Notes: generated from the letters alone by a model not told the origin. DNA of 17,365 bases from Fidelibacterota bacterium UBA2125 (GCA_002329125.1 DCXX01000137.1:1-17365), one strand, 5' to 3'; numbered from the stretch's first letter, positions 8,469-16,210 are shown. A program made the numbers and translations.

Positions 8469-9293
8469 TTACCGTATTTGAAATGTGAAGGTAGCCCAAT
8501 TCGATTCATAGTCAATTTCTTCTTTGTCACTTTTAACCATATGGATGAGACGAAGGTACCATTCACCGTTTTCACTTATTTTAACCTTCCCGAATCCTTT
8601 CGAATTGGTTCTCATCGTAGCAGTTTCAACATGACTCCCTTCATCAGCATGCTCATGGAAACCAGCATAACTGGCATAAACCAATTGATTGAGAACAGGT
8701 TTACCATCCCTTAAAACCTGAAATCCCAATTCATCACCTTTTTTTAATGTGTAAGGATTTTGTGAAAGGATGATTTCAATTGGGTAGCCTAGGTTAATAT
8801 TGAATGACTCGGTGCGTTTGGCACCCACCTGAATTACAGTCTTTACATGTTTGGAATAAAGCTCCTTGGCAGGTTGATTGATTTCACCACTTTTTTTTCT
8901 TGCCTCCAATACATCGAGAATTCCATCATGTTTTAGATAACCATTGAAATCTTCAGCGGAAAGTTCAATGATCCGTGCCTCAGTTGATACACCTATCAAA
9001 TGAGTTCCCGAACTTTTCAAATCCAAGTCTAGCAATGATTCATACCAACCATCTCGCCACTGGTTTTTATTTATTCGGTTTCGCTGGTTAATGGGGCCCA
9101 CAACGCTGACGTCAATCATTCGATCCCTTGTGATCACATTTTCACTTTTGTCAAATGTTCCATTGTATAAAGCCAGTGTTACTTTTGTATTTGGTTCGAC
9201 AATATAAGATCGAAGTTTCAGGAACATATCGTGTGCAATAAGATTGGACGAAGTCAATACCAAGACACTCCACAACACTATAAACTTTTTCAT
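8469..9293 (-). CDS. DUF4198 (NikM-like) periplasmic protein
   Basis: This 274-residue protein has a Sec signal (MKKFIVLWSVLVLTSSNLIA) whose predicted cut after Ala20 leaves HDMFLKL as the mature N-terminus. An initial His-Asp and the opening HDMFLKLRSYIVEPNTKVTL are typical of DUF4198 proteins, a family that includes the nickel-uptake component NikM. A histidine cluster, GFHEHADEGSH (His223, His225, His231), lies in the C-terminal beta domain. Together with the free N-terminal histidine it could form a metal site. The rest reads as beta-sandwich. AAGGA eight bases before the ATG supports the start. It follows the NHL gene by 51 bases. No membrane nickel or cobalt transporter gene is nearby, so metal binding is plausible but transport is not shown. 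Confidence 0.8.
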   Translation of the reverse strand: MKKFIVLWSVLVLTSSNLIAHDMFLKLRSYIVEPNTKVTLALYNGTFDKSENVITRDRMIDVSVVGPINQRNRINKNQWRDGWYESLLDLDLKSSGTHLIGVSTEARIIELSAEDFNGYLKHDGILDVLEARKKSGEINQPAKELYSKHVKTVIQVGAKRTESFNINLGYPIEIILSQNPYTLKKGDELGFQVLRDGKPVLNQLVYASYAGFHEHADEGSHVETATMRTNSKGFGKVKISENGEWYLRLIHMVKSDKEEIDYESNWATFTFQIR

Positions 9294-9344
9294 CTTGAAT
9301 TCCTTTAATGTTTAACTGTGATGTTCGTGAGAAATGCAATCAAG

Positions 9345-10343
9345 CTATTTCCTCACATATTTCCTTAACATCTTTGGTCCCACTTCCGCTCCGAAAATAT
9401 TGCCATGAGTATCCGCGGCGACTCCCTCAGCGCCAGTAGTGCTTGCGTTGTCTGGATCTGGCTCCGGATCGGGGATCAGTGCTGTTACCCAACCGTCTCT
9501 AGCGCTTCCAACTCGGATACCCCGTTTCCACCCAGGGTTGTTGCCCCAAGTTGCATTCGATTCTGAATCGGCGCTATAAAGGATATCATTGGCATCAATG
9601 TAAAGACCGCTGGGACGGCCGAACTGAGTCCATGTAGAAATATATTTTCCATCCTGATCAAAGATTTGTACTCTACTGTTCCCTCTGTCTCCCACAAAAA
9701 GCCGGCCCTGAGAATCCATGGCAAGGGCATGTGGATCTCTGAATTCTCCGGCCTCAGCTCCCGTGGTACCCCATGTTTTTTTAAAATGACCCATGCTGTC
9801 GAATTTAACGATACGGTTATTTCCGCCAGTACCGTGTCCGTCTGCCACAAAAATATCGCCATTGGGAGCTACAAGGACATCGGATGGACCATTGAATTCA
9901 TATTCCCCATCGCCGGCCACACCTTTTTCCCCTAGACTCATGAGGAGTTTACCATCGGGACTGAATTTGTGTACCTGATGGCCCATACCATTTTCGCCTT
10001 TGGCGTCGGTGATCCAAACGTTGTTATTTTTATCTACATGGATGCCGTGGGGCCAGACAAAAAGGTTTTCTCCAAACTTTTTTAACAACGTTCCTTCTGG
10101 ATTGAAAAGCAAAACGGGGGAAAGGTTACTGCCGGCGCAGCTGTTCCGACTACACCGTTCCGCCACCCAGATATTTCCACTTCCATCGGTGGCGGGAAAA
10201 ACTGCGCTGGTAGAGCCCCAGGTTCTTCCTTTCGGAAGTTTTCCCCAGACCCCTTCAACGGTACGGTATGGATTGGGCTGGGCGATCAGAAGAAGTGGGA
10301 GAATAAGCGTCCCGACGGCAACTCGTTTTGTATTGGTCATCAT
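9345..10343 (-). CDS. Exported NHL-repeat beta-propeller, peptidyl-alpha-hydroxyglycine-lyase-like
   Basis: The 332-residue product has a signal peptide (RVAVGTLILPLLLIAQ) and NHL-type blades: WPHGIHVDKNNNVWITD (His99), GPSDVLVAPNGDIFVAD, DPHALAMDSQGRLFVGDRG (His205) and a closing GAEGVAADTHGNIFGAE. The blade pattern with PHG and PHA histidines is that of the peptidyl-alpha-hydroxyglycine alpha-amidating lyase (PAL) group, which cleaves carbinolamides using zinc in animals. Here the second blade has Ser where a third metal histidine might be expected, so lyase activity is uncertain. Cys64 and Cys69 may form a disulfide. The first ATG overlaps the PQQ dehydrogenase stop as ATGA, so the two are very likely translationally coupled and made in step. 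A second ATG at 10340 is equally possible. Confidence 0.82.
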   Translation of the reverse strand: MMTNTKRVAVGTLILPLLLIAQPNPYRTVEGVWGKLPKGRTWGSTSAVFPATDGSGNIWVAERCSRNSCAGSNLSPVLLFNPEGTLLKKFGENLFVWPHGIHVDKNNNVWITDAKGENGMGHQVHKFSPDGKLLMSLGEKGVAGDGEYEFNGPSDVLVAPNGDIFVADGHGTGGNNRIVKFDSMGHFKKTWGTTGAEAGEFRDPHALAMDSQGRLFVGDRGNSRVQIFDQDGKYISTWTQFGRPSGLYIDANDILYSADSESNATWGNNPGWKRGIRVGSARDGWVTALIPDPEPDPDNASTTGAEGVAADTHGNIFGAEVGPKMLRKYVRK

Positions 10344-12319
10344 TCCAGCTCTTCCTCATCGGGAAGGGCCAGTGCCACCAGTTCCGCCGGATGTCCGGGT
10401 GCAGCCACAGGCATGACAATATATTGTTTGCCATTGTGCATATAGGTCATGGGAGGGTGATTGGTTTGTGCTGGAAGCTCGATCTCAGCCACTACCTTAC
10501 CTGTTTTTTTGTCATATGCACGAAACCATGGATCACCGCCACGACCTTCACCGGAGAAAAGGAGAGTTTTAGTGATGACGAGTCCCGCATGTGCCATATT
10601 ACCGGTTTGAGGGAGGTCAACCCCTTCTAGTGCCGGATGTTCACTTAATGACCGGGGAGTATTCCCGTTGGGAATGTTCCACAGATGTTTGCCCGTGTTC
10701 ATATCAATGGCAACTATCCGGCTGTAGGGTGGTTTCAGCAGCTGAAGGCCTTGGGGGCCCCGGATACCGCCGGGACCAAGAGATATATAGTTCATGCTGG
10801 ATTTTTCTGGGTCATTCACCAATCGGATAACACTGTGTCTCTTTTCCGATGCAACATAGAAGATTCCAGTCTCAGGATCGACCACTGCCCCGCCGGGGAT
10901 ATTGGCGCCACCGTTGGCCCCCGGCATGACAAAGGTACCCTGTGTGCCGTCTTTTGGATCCTCCGCCAGCGAGGGGGGTGTAAAGATGGGTCCCATGCGA
11001 TACTTGGAGGCGAGTTTCACCGCCTGGGCCCGGAGCTCCGGTGTGAAATCAATCAACTCATCAACAGTAACCTCCTGTAGCTCGAAGGGCAGCGGCAAGG
11101 TGGGGACTATTTGAGTGGGAGAGGTCATTTCACCGGGGACATCGGACGCCGGCACTTTCCTCTCTTCCATGGGCCAAACAGGTATACCCGTCTTCCGGTC
11201 AAAAACATAAGCCCACCCTTGTTTTGTCGCCTGAACAATGGCCTTGATCTTTTTCCGTTTCACCCTGATGTTCAGAAGGTTTGGTGCAGTTGGTGTATCG
11301 TAGTTCCATATATCATGTTTAACGAACTGTTGGTGCCAGATTCTTTTCCCTGTTTTTACATCAAGTGCTACAAGAGCAGTGCCGTAGAGATTATCACCGT
11401 GGCGATGGCCCCCGTAGTAGTCGCCGGTAGGGCAGTCGGTGGGTATATAGACAATGTTCAGCTCAAGGTCAGCACTCAGTGGTGCCCAAGATGAGATATT
11501 GCCTGTATAGGTCCAGGAGTCACCTTCCCACGTGTCATGGCCATATTCGCCCGGTTTTGGGATAACGTGAAATATCCACAGCTGCTTACCCGTACGAATA
11601 TCGTAACCGCGTATGTGGCCCGGAATGTTTTCTTTCTGTTTCGGGTAATAACCGCGACCATGGGCATTGCCCACCACGATGATATCATTTACGACAATAG
11701 GAGGTGAACCGTGGGTGATGAGACCATATTTGGGATCAATACCATTTACCGGATCGACCTTGAATCCCAGGCCTTCCTGAAGGTCGATAATACCGTTTTT
11801 TCCAAATCCATCCACGGGTTGTCCAGTGGCCGCATTCAGCATTACCATATAATAGCCAGGCGTTACCACAATGATTCTTCCCTCGCCATCAACTTCTGAA
11901 TATGCTAGGCCCCGGCCAGAGAATCGCCTTGGTGATTTATCCCAGCGGGGGTTGTTTTTCATACGCCACATCCAGAGAGTTTCACCTGTCCCCGCATCGA
12001 TAGCCACGGCAGCACGCCGCTCGCCGGCCACGGTGTAAAGAACACCTCCTACTTCCAGGGGCGTCGCCCGAAAGTAGAACTCGGGTATGGGGCCGTAATT
12101 AGCAGAATACCAACGCCAGGCAATTTCCAGATCTTTGACGTTATCCTTATTAATCTGGTCAAGGGCTGAATAACGGGTGCTACCCGCATCTCCGCCCCAG
12201 TAGGGCCAGTCGCCATTAGGGGCACCATGCTGAGCTGAGACTGGAGTAACAATCGATAGAATGAAACTGAAGAAACAAAACATCAATATTATTTTATTAT
12301 TGTCTTTTTTTTGTGTCAT
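10340..12319 (-). CDS. Soluble periplasmic PQQ-dependent dehydrogenase (quinoprotein)
   Basis: This 659-residue protein has a cleavable signal ending VTPVSA and then the eight-bladed quinoprotein pattern starting GDWPYWGGDAGSTRYSALDQ, as in glucose, quinate and alcohol dehydrogenases. Landmarks are PTGDYYGGHRHGDNLYGTAL (about 297-316), FVKHDIWNYDTPTAPNL (catalytic-type His335/Asp336 region), QATKQGWAYVFDRKTG (Lys366, matching the PQQ-contact lysine of membrane glucose dehydrogenase) and PGANGGANIPGGAVVDP. The N-terminal transmembrane helices of membrane glucose dehydrogenase and a fused haem domain are both absent. Electrons must therefore leave through a separate carrier, and a cytochrome c gene ends six bases upstream. 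AAGGA lies eight bases before the ATG. Substrate cannot be assigned. No pqq biosynthesis gene is in the window, so PQQ must come from elsewhere in the genome or from outside. This gene looks richer in GC than its neighbours. Confidence 0.92.
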   Translation of the reverse strand: MTQKKDNNKIILMFCFFSFILSIVTPVSAQHGAPNGDWPYWGGDAGSTRYSALDQINKDNVKDLEIAWRWYSANYGPIPEFYFRATPLEVGGVLYTVAGERRAAVAIDAGTGETLWMWRMKNNPRWDKSPRRFSGRGLAYSEVDGEGRIIVVTPGYYMVMLNAATGQPVDGFGKNGIIDLQEGLGFKVDPVNGIDPKYGLITHGSPPIVVNDIIVVGNAHGRGYYPKQKENIPGHIRGYDIRTGKQLWIFHVIPKPGEYGHDTWEGDSWTYTGNISSWAPLSADLELNIVYIPTDCPTGDYYGGHRHGDNLYGTALVALDVKTGKRIWHQQFVKHDIWNYDTPTAPNLLNIRVKRKKIKAIVQATKQGWAYVFDRKTGIPVWPMEERKVPASDVPGEMTSPTQIVPTLPLPFELQEVTVDELIDFTPELRAQAVKLASKYRMGPIFTPPSLAEDPKDGTQGTFVMPGANGGANIPGGAVVDPETGIFYVASEKRHSVIRLVNDPEKSSMNYISLGPGGIRGPQGLQLLKPPYSRIVAIDMNTGKHLWNIPNGNTPRSLSEHPALEGVDLPQTGNMAHAGLVITKTLLFSGEGRGGDPWFRAYDKKTGKVVAEIELPAQTNHPPMTYMHNGKQYIVMPVAAPGHPAELVALALPDEEELE

Positions 12320-12325
12320 TTCGAA

Positions 12326-12796
12326 TTATCCTTCACTATCGGTTTTTTTAGTTGGTTTTGCCCATTTGAAAGGGCCTTCAATTCGGATCTGTTTAAGATC
12401 ATCAGATTTGCTACTCATCATTTTTTCACCTGGCGGAAATGAGTTCATTTTTAGTAGGAATGCGGCGATGGCCACATATTGATCACGCTTTAAACTGCCT
12501 GGATTCTCTGTCGGCATAGTTCTGCGCATAACCTCCAATAAATCATAAATTCTTGCACCTGCCCAACTATCCATATATGCAGGCCCCGCGAACTGTTTTG
12601 GGTGGTGGCACTTTAAGCAAGACTTTCTGTAGACTTTTGAACCGCGTTTAGCTTGCTCAATCGAATAGACCCCATCTTTTACAGACCTCATTTTTTTCCC
12701 ACTCTCTTGAATTGCCATCAATAAAGTATTGGAAAGTGTTATGGCCAGCATACTAAGGATCAGCCATTTTGTTTGGTTTGATAACCTCACGGTCAA
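12326..12796 (-). CDS. Monohaem c-type cytochrome, likely electron acceptor of the PQQ dehydrogenase
   Basis: About 156 residues with one haem motif, CLKCH (60-64), and a probable axial methionine in RRTMPTENPG (Met94). These belong to a small class I cytochrome c domain (about 47-120). A hydrophobic N-terminal segment (WLILSMLAITLSNTLLMA) is either a signal peptide or an anchor. A Lys/Ser-rich tail follows the domain. The six-base gap to the PQQ dehydrogenase and the lack of a haem domain in that enzyme argue that this is its partner. There is no ATG between the upstream in-frame stop (12848-12850) and the hydrophobic segment. The start is therefore the TTG at 12796 or the GTG at 12790, neither with a good ribosome site. 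Translation may depend on the aminotransferase gene 43 bases upstream. Confidence 0.85.
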   Translation of the reverse strand: MTVRLSNQTKWLILSMLAITLSNTLLMAIQESGKKMRSVKDGVYSIEQAKRGSKVYRKSCLKCHHPKQFAGPAYMDSWAGARIYDLLEVMRRTMPTENPGSLKRDQYVAIAAFLLKMNSFPPGEKMMSSKSDDLKQIRIEGPFKWAKPTKKTDSEG

Positions 12797-12839
12797 GCAA
12801 TGTAACTGAGGGGGTCTTTTTGAGGCGTTTGAAACAGTT

Positions 12840-13955
12840 TTACGCCATCACATCCTTGAAGTAGTTGGCGAACTTCCGCATTTCGTTTGGTTTCGCCATA
12901 CTCAGACGGCACCAATCTTCGAACGGCGGAAAAGGACGTCCTACCCTGACCCCCTTTTCTTCCATTATAGCCTGGAATTCCAAAATGGGCTTTCCGGTGT
13001 GAAAGAAGATGAAGTTCCCTTCAGATTTGGCATACTTTCGTCCGGTCTGTTCAAGGACTTCGTAAACAGTTTGCTTTGCCTCAAGATTTTTCTCGCGGCT
13101 CAATTCCTGAAATGACTCATCTTCAAGGCTGGCCATGGCTGCACGGAGTCCCAAGATATTGATTGTACCAGTGTTAAGGGGCTCTAGCTTACTGATGATT
13201 TCAGGCTTGGCAACACCGTAACCGACTCGAATTCCGGCTAGAGCATGGATTTTTGAAAAGGTTCTGGTGACCATGACATTCAAACCTTCTTTCACAAGAT
13301 AAACCATGGAACGGTAGTCTTTATCCATCACATAGTCATTATAAGCTTCATCCACAAACACCAGAGACTTGGATTCCATTTTTCTACAAAACGGTTCCAA
13401 TACAGAAGCACCTGTGGCCACGCCAGTAGGATTGTTGGGATTACAGATGTTTATCACTTTCGTGTTTCTGTTAACCGCTTTTTCTATACCGGTGAAATCG
13501 GGTGACATGTCATCCAAGACACGGATTCGGTGAACTTTTGCTCCAAGATTTTCCGCATAAGTGTTCAGTGTTTCATATCCTGGGTAATTAGCCACAATTT
13601 CTCCACCGTCACCCAAGTAGCGCAAGGCAGTAACATTTAGGATTTCCCTTGATCCCGAACCGATAATAATATGATCAGGAGAGACACCTTCTTTCTTTGC
13701 AAGCATTTCTTTTAATTCAAGTGATGCTCCAAAATGAGCATAGAGATTTCCTTCTTCAAATGCCCGGGTCATAGCCACTCTGGCTGTCCTTGATGGTCCG
13801 TACGGATTCTCATTGAACATCATTCTGATAGGAGCGCGGTTTTTTCTTGCGGTTGGGTTAGGTGCTGCCATGACGCGAGGCCCCACTAATGCAGTACCGC
13901 CTAGAATTACTCCGCTCTGTCTCAGCCAGTCTCGACGTGTCAGAACTTTAGTCAT
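12840..13955 (-). CDS. Tat-exported PLP-dependent aminotransferase, HisC-like
   Basis: 371 residues. The first 30 form a twin-arginine signal (TRRDWLRQSG, a hydrophobic stretch, VMAAPN), and the enzyme then follows the class I/II aminotransferase fold of histidinol-phosphate aminotransferases. Markers are NENPYGPS (48-55), GSGSREIL, NPNNPTG (172-178), VDEAYNDYV (Asp202 for the pyridine nitrogen), RTFSKIHALAGIRVGYG (Schiff-base Lys235) and DWCRLSMA near the end (carboxylate-binding Arg). All catalytic residues seem intact. The Tat signal means it would fold around PLP in the cytoplasm and act in the periplasm, so a biosynthetic HisC role is unlikely. It is the first gene of the minus-strand run, with GGGAGG just before its ATG and a promoter facing it, and it is divergent to the TonB receptor. 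The substrate is unknown; an amino acid, amine or amino sugar being imported or oxidised is an inference. Confidence 0.88.
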   Translation of the reverse strand: MTKVLTRRDWLRQSGVILGGTALVGPRVMAAPNPTARKNRAPIRMMFNENPYGPSRTARVAMTRAFEEGNLYAHFGASLELKEMLAKKEGVSPDHIIIGSGSREILNVTALRYLGDGGEIVANYPGYETLNTYAENLGAKVHRIRVLDDMSPDFTGIEKAVNRNTKVINICNPNNPTGVATGASVLEPFCRKMESKSLVFVDEAYNDYVMDKDYRSMVYLVKEGLNVMVTRTFSKIHALAGIRVGYGVAKPEIISKLEPLNTGTINILGLRAAMASLEDESFQELSREKNLEAKQTVYEVLEQTGRKYAKSEGNFIFFHTGKPILEFQAIMEEKGVRVGRPFPPFEDWCRLSMAKPNEMRKFANYFKDVMA

Positions 13956-13993
13956 TTTCTTCCTCCCATAATATAGTAAGTGTTGATTGCCGA

Positions 13994-14022
13994 AGGTTAA
14001 TCATTAGGGGGCACTTTGTCAA
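13994..14022 (-). promoter_or_regulatory. Candidate sigma70 promoter for the aminotransferase-to-cytochrome operon
   Basis: On the minus strand a perfect TTGACA (14022-14017) is followed after 17 bases by TAACCT (13999-13994), a partial -10 box. The predicted leader to the ATG at 13955 is about 30 bases. The -35 match is strong and the -10 match only three of six. Confidence 0.45.
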
Positions 14023-14060
14023 CCTGGAAACAGATTCTTGCGATTAGGTTATTCAACGGA

Positions 14061-14089
14061 TTGAACTTGCCAAATATATAGGATACATT
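14061..14089 (+). promoter_or_regulatory. Candidate promoter for the TonB-dependent receptor
   Basis: TTGAAC (14061-14066) and TACATT (14084-14089) are separated by exactly 17 bases, each matching four of six consensus positions. Transcription would start about 35 bases before the GTG at 14132. TACATTTG (14084-14091) also fits the Bacteroidetes -7 consensus TAnnTTTG, but no TTTG is seen at the matching -33 place. Confidence 0.45.
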
Positions 14090-14094
14090 TGGCA
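14068..14094. promoter_or_regulatory. 27-bp near-palindrome, probable operator over the receptor promoter
   Basis: Arms TGCCAAAT (14068-14075) and ATTTGGCA (14087-14094) are perfectly complementary. After one mismatch pair the symmetry continues with TAT (14077-14079) and ATA (14083-14085), so 11 of the 12 outer pairs match around a centre at 14081. It covers the spacer and -10 of the predicted receptor promoter and lies behind the -35 of the opposing promoter, where a dimeric repressor could act. I do not recognise the motif as a known Fur or other named box. Confidence 0.5.
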
Positions 14095-14131
14095 CCTTCA
14101 AATGGATTTAGTCAAAGCAAACAAATCTTAA

Positions 14132-16210
14132 GTGTTAAAGAAATTCTCAAGATATTTTTCGTTTATACTTTTTCTCATCTCTTTTTCATTGGGATTTCAA
14201 TCCTTAACCGAAGAGACAACAGCTGACACGCTCCGTTTTGAGCTCCGGCCTGTAACAGTAACAGCCTCACGTCTGGATGGTGCGGATTTGAATGTTCCCG
14301 TAGCCGTTAGCGTTTTGAACCGTTACAGAATTCAGGGCGGCCAGCAGCAGTTGGTGCTTAATGAAGCACTAGCTGCCATACCTGGGCTCTACACTATGAA
14401 CTCGGAAAATTTTGCTCAGGATTTGCGAGTTTCCATCCGTGGCTTTGGGGCAAGAGCGGCATTTGGAATTCGGGGTATCAAGATTTTAGTAGACGGCATT
14501 CCGGAATCGACGCCGGACGGTCAGGCGCAAGTTGATAATATTGATCTCAGTTTCATAAACAGGGCTGAAGTTCTTCGCGGTCCGGTTTCTGCCCTTTACG
14601 GAAATGCTTCAGGTGGCGTCATCAGTTTTTCATCATCGGAGCTACCTATTTCATCCTATATGGATGGGAGACTCTCCACTGGCGACTTTGGTTTTCAGCA
14701 GATACAGCTGAAGGCGGGGCAGCAGCGAGGTCCAATCAGCTACGTCATGAATTTTTCCCGCAATCAGGCGGACGGTTTCCGGGAACACAGTGCCATGAAA
14801 AACTCGGTCGTCAATGGAAAATTGCGCTGGGAGGTAGATCCAAATTTGAACTTTACTTTTCTGACCAACTATGCGGAGAGTCCCCTGGCCAACGACCCTG
14901 GTGCTCTGACAAAAGATCAAGTTGCAGAGAACCGGTCGTCAGCTCGCGATAGAAATGTTCAATACAATTCAGGTGAGTCGGTCTCCCAGTTTCGAATTGC
15001 TTTAGTGGCAGAGAAAAAGTTCGCGCCGCACCAGACACTTCAAGCAAGGGTCTATTTTACGACTCGCAGCTTTGAGAACAGGCTCCCCTTTGAAAATGGT
15101 GGGCAGGTTCGGTTCAACCGATTGTTTTCAGGAAGCAGTATCATCTATTTCAGCTCCGGTCTCATCTTGGGTATTCCATACAGATTATCGGCCGGGATGG
15201 ATCTGGAAGATCAGCAGGATGATCGGCAACGTTTCGATAATCTGGAAGGTGTGCGGGGAGATAAAGTTCTGGATCAGCTTGAGAAGTTCCGGAGTATCGG
15301 TGTATTTGTTGAAGAAGAGCTGTCAATTAATAAAGTGACTAAAGTGACAGTAGGGGGACGATTCGACGGAATTGATGTCGACGCCCAAGATGCATATCTG
15401 GAAGATGGTGATGCCTCCAGCGGCAGAACGTTCACAGCAATGAGTCCACTTTTAGGTGTGGTTCACACTTTGTCAACTGGTATCAATGCTTACAGCAACA
15501 TCGCTACCAGTTTTGAAACACCTACCCTGAATGAATTGTCAAACAATCCGGAGGGAGGCGGTGGATTTAATGCCGATCTGAGGCCTCAGCTTGCCACCAA
15601 TTATGAAATAGGTTTAAAGGGACTTTTCAAAAAGCGTCTGAAGTACGAAATGGCTCTGTTCAAAATTGATCTTAACGATGAACTTGTACAGTATGAACTG
15701 AATGATTTTCCTGGCCGAACATTTTACCGAAATGCGGGTAGTTCGAAAAGGGCGGGAATAGAAATTGGACTGACGAGTTTCATAGGTAAGGGGCTAACTG
15801 GTTCTACTGTTTATACGTTTTCTGATTTTACTTATCTTGATTTCAAAACTGTGGATGCAGTGCACGATGGCAAGATGCTTCCCGGTATTCCAAAGCAGTT
15901 TGGTTATGGGGACCTGTCTTATGTCCATTCTTCAGGCTTCTATTTCAAACTTCAGGCCCGATTCAGTGGCGAGTTATATGCAGATGATGCTAATAAGGTT
16001 AAGGAACAACCGTACTCAGTTATGAATGTCAGGGTTGGTTATCAGAAAAGATTTTCGGAATGGCTGTTTGAACCGTTCGCCGGTATAAATAATCTGTTTG
16101 ATAAAAAGTATAATTCAAACGTCCGTTTGAACGCTTGGGGAGGTAGATACTTTGAACCAGCGTCTGGATTCCATATTTATGGGGGAGTTAGAGTAAGGAT
16201 CGGGAGTTGA
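14132..16210 (+). CDS. TonB-dependent outer-membrane receptor
   Basis: 692 residues with a signal peptide (MLKKFSRYFSFILFLISFSLGFQ), a TonB-box-like RPVTVTASR, and a plug domain marked by DLRVSIRGFGARAAFGIRG, KILVDGIPESTPDGQAQ and AEVLRGPVSALYGNASGG. A 22-strand barrel pattern follows, with late blocks ATSFETPTLNELSNNPEGGG and FEPFAGINNLFDKKYNSNVR. The length is ordinary for the family. There is no CarboxypepD-like N-terminal extension, so this is not a SusC-type protein. It starts with GTG directly after an in-frame TAA and has no clear ribosome site; no ATG is available nearby. The gene is divergent to the aminotransferase / cytochrome / PQQ dehydrogenase set, so it may import that pathway's substrate or PQQ itself. 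The IRG...VDGIP..PDGQ plug style recalls FecA- and YncD/PqqU-like receptors, but only from memory. Confidence 0.92.
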   Translation: MLKKFSRYFSFILFLISFSLGFQSLTEETTADTLRFELRPVTVTASRLDGADLNVPVAVSVLNRYRIQGGQQQLVLNEALAAIPGLYTMNSENFAQDLRVSIRGFGARAAFGIRGIKILVDGIPESTPDGQAQVDNIDLSFINRAEVLRGPVSALYGNASGGVISFSSSELPISSYMDGRLSTGDFGFQQIQLKAGQQRGPISYVMNFSRNQADGFREHSAMKNSVVNGKLRWEVDPNLNFTFLTNYAESPLANDPGALTKDQVAENRSSARDRNVQYNSGESVSQFRIALVAEKKFAPHQTLQARVYFTTRSFENRLPFENGGQVRFNRLFSGSSIIYFSSGLILGIPYRLSAGMDLEDQQDDRQRFDNLEGVRGDKVLDQLEKFRSIGVFVEEELSINKVTKVTVGGRFDGIDVDAQDAYLEDGDASSGRTFTAMSPLLGVVHTLSTGINAYSNIATSFETPTLNELSNNPEGGGGFNADLRPQLATNYEIGLKGLFKKRLKYEMALFKIDLNDELVQYELNDFPGRTFYRNAGSSKRAGIEIGLTSFIGKGLTGSTVYTFSDFTYLDFKTVDAVHDGKMLPGIPKQFGYGDLSYVHSSGFYFKLQARFSGELYADDANKVKEQPYSVMNVRVGYQKRFSEWLFEPFAGINNLFDKKYNSNVRLNAWGGRYFEPASGFHIYGGVRVRIGS

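Noticed and set aside
8369..8575. A 68-residue minus-strand ORF at the DUF4198 3' end.
   Set aside because: It mostly overlaps the DUF4198 gene in another frame and extends into an AT-rich gap, with no recognisable feature.
10000..11494. Plus-strand ORFs up to 138 residues opposite the PQQ dehydrogenase and NHL genes.
   Set aside because: They are antisense shadows: no domain, biased composition, and the opposite strand is fully explained.
2870..13988. The 13-mer GTAAGTGTTGATT occurs in both intergenic regions, at 2870-2882 and 13976-13988.
   Set aside because: About two 13-mer pairs are expected by chance in a window this size, the flanks differ, and the two copies sit at different distances from genes on different strands.
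14102..14131. A nine-codon ATG ORF ending in TAA immediately before the receptor GTG.
   Set aside because: It has no ribosome site and no repeated codon pattern of a leader peptide; its place is explained by the frame being closed just upstream of the GTG.
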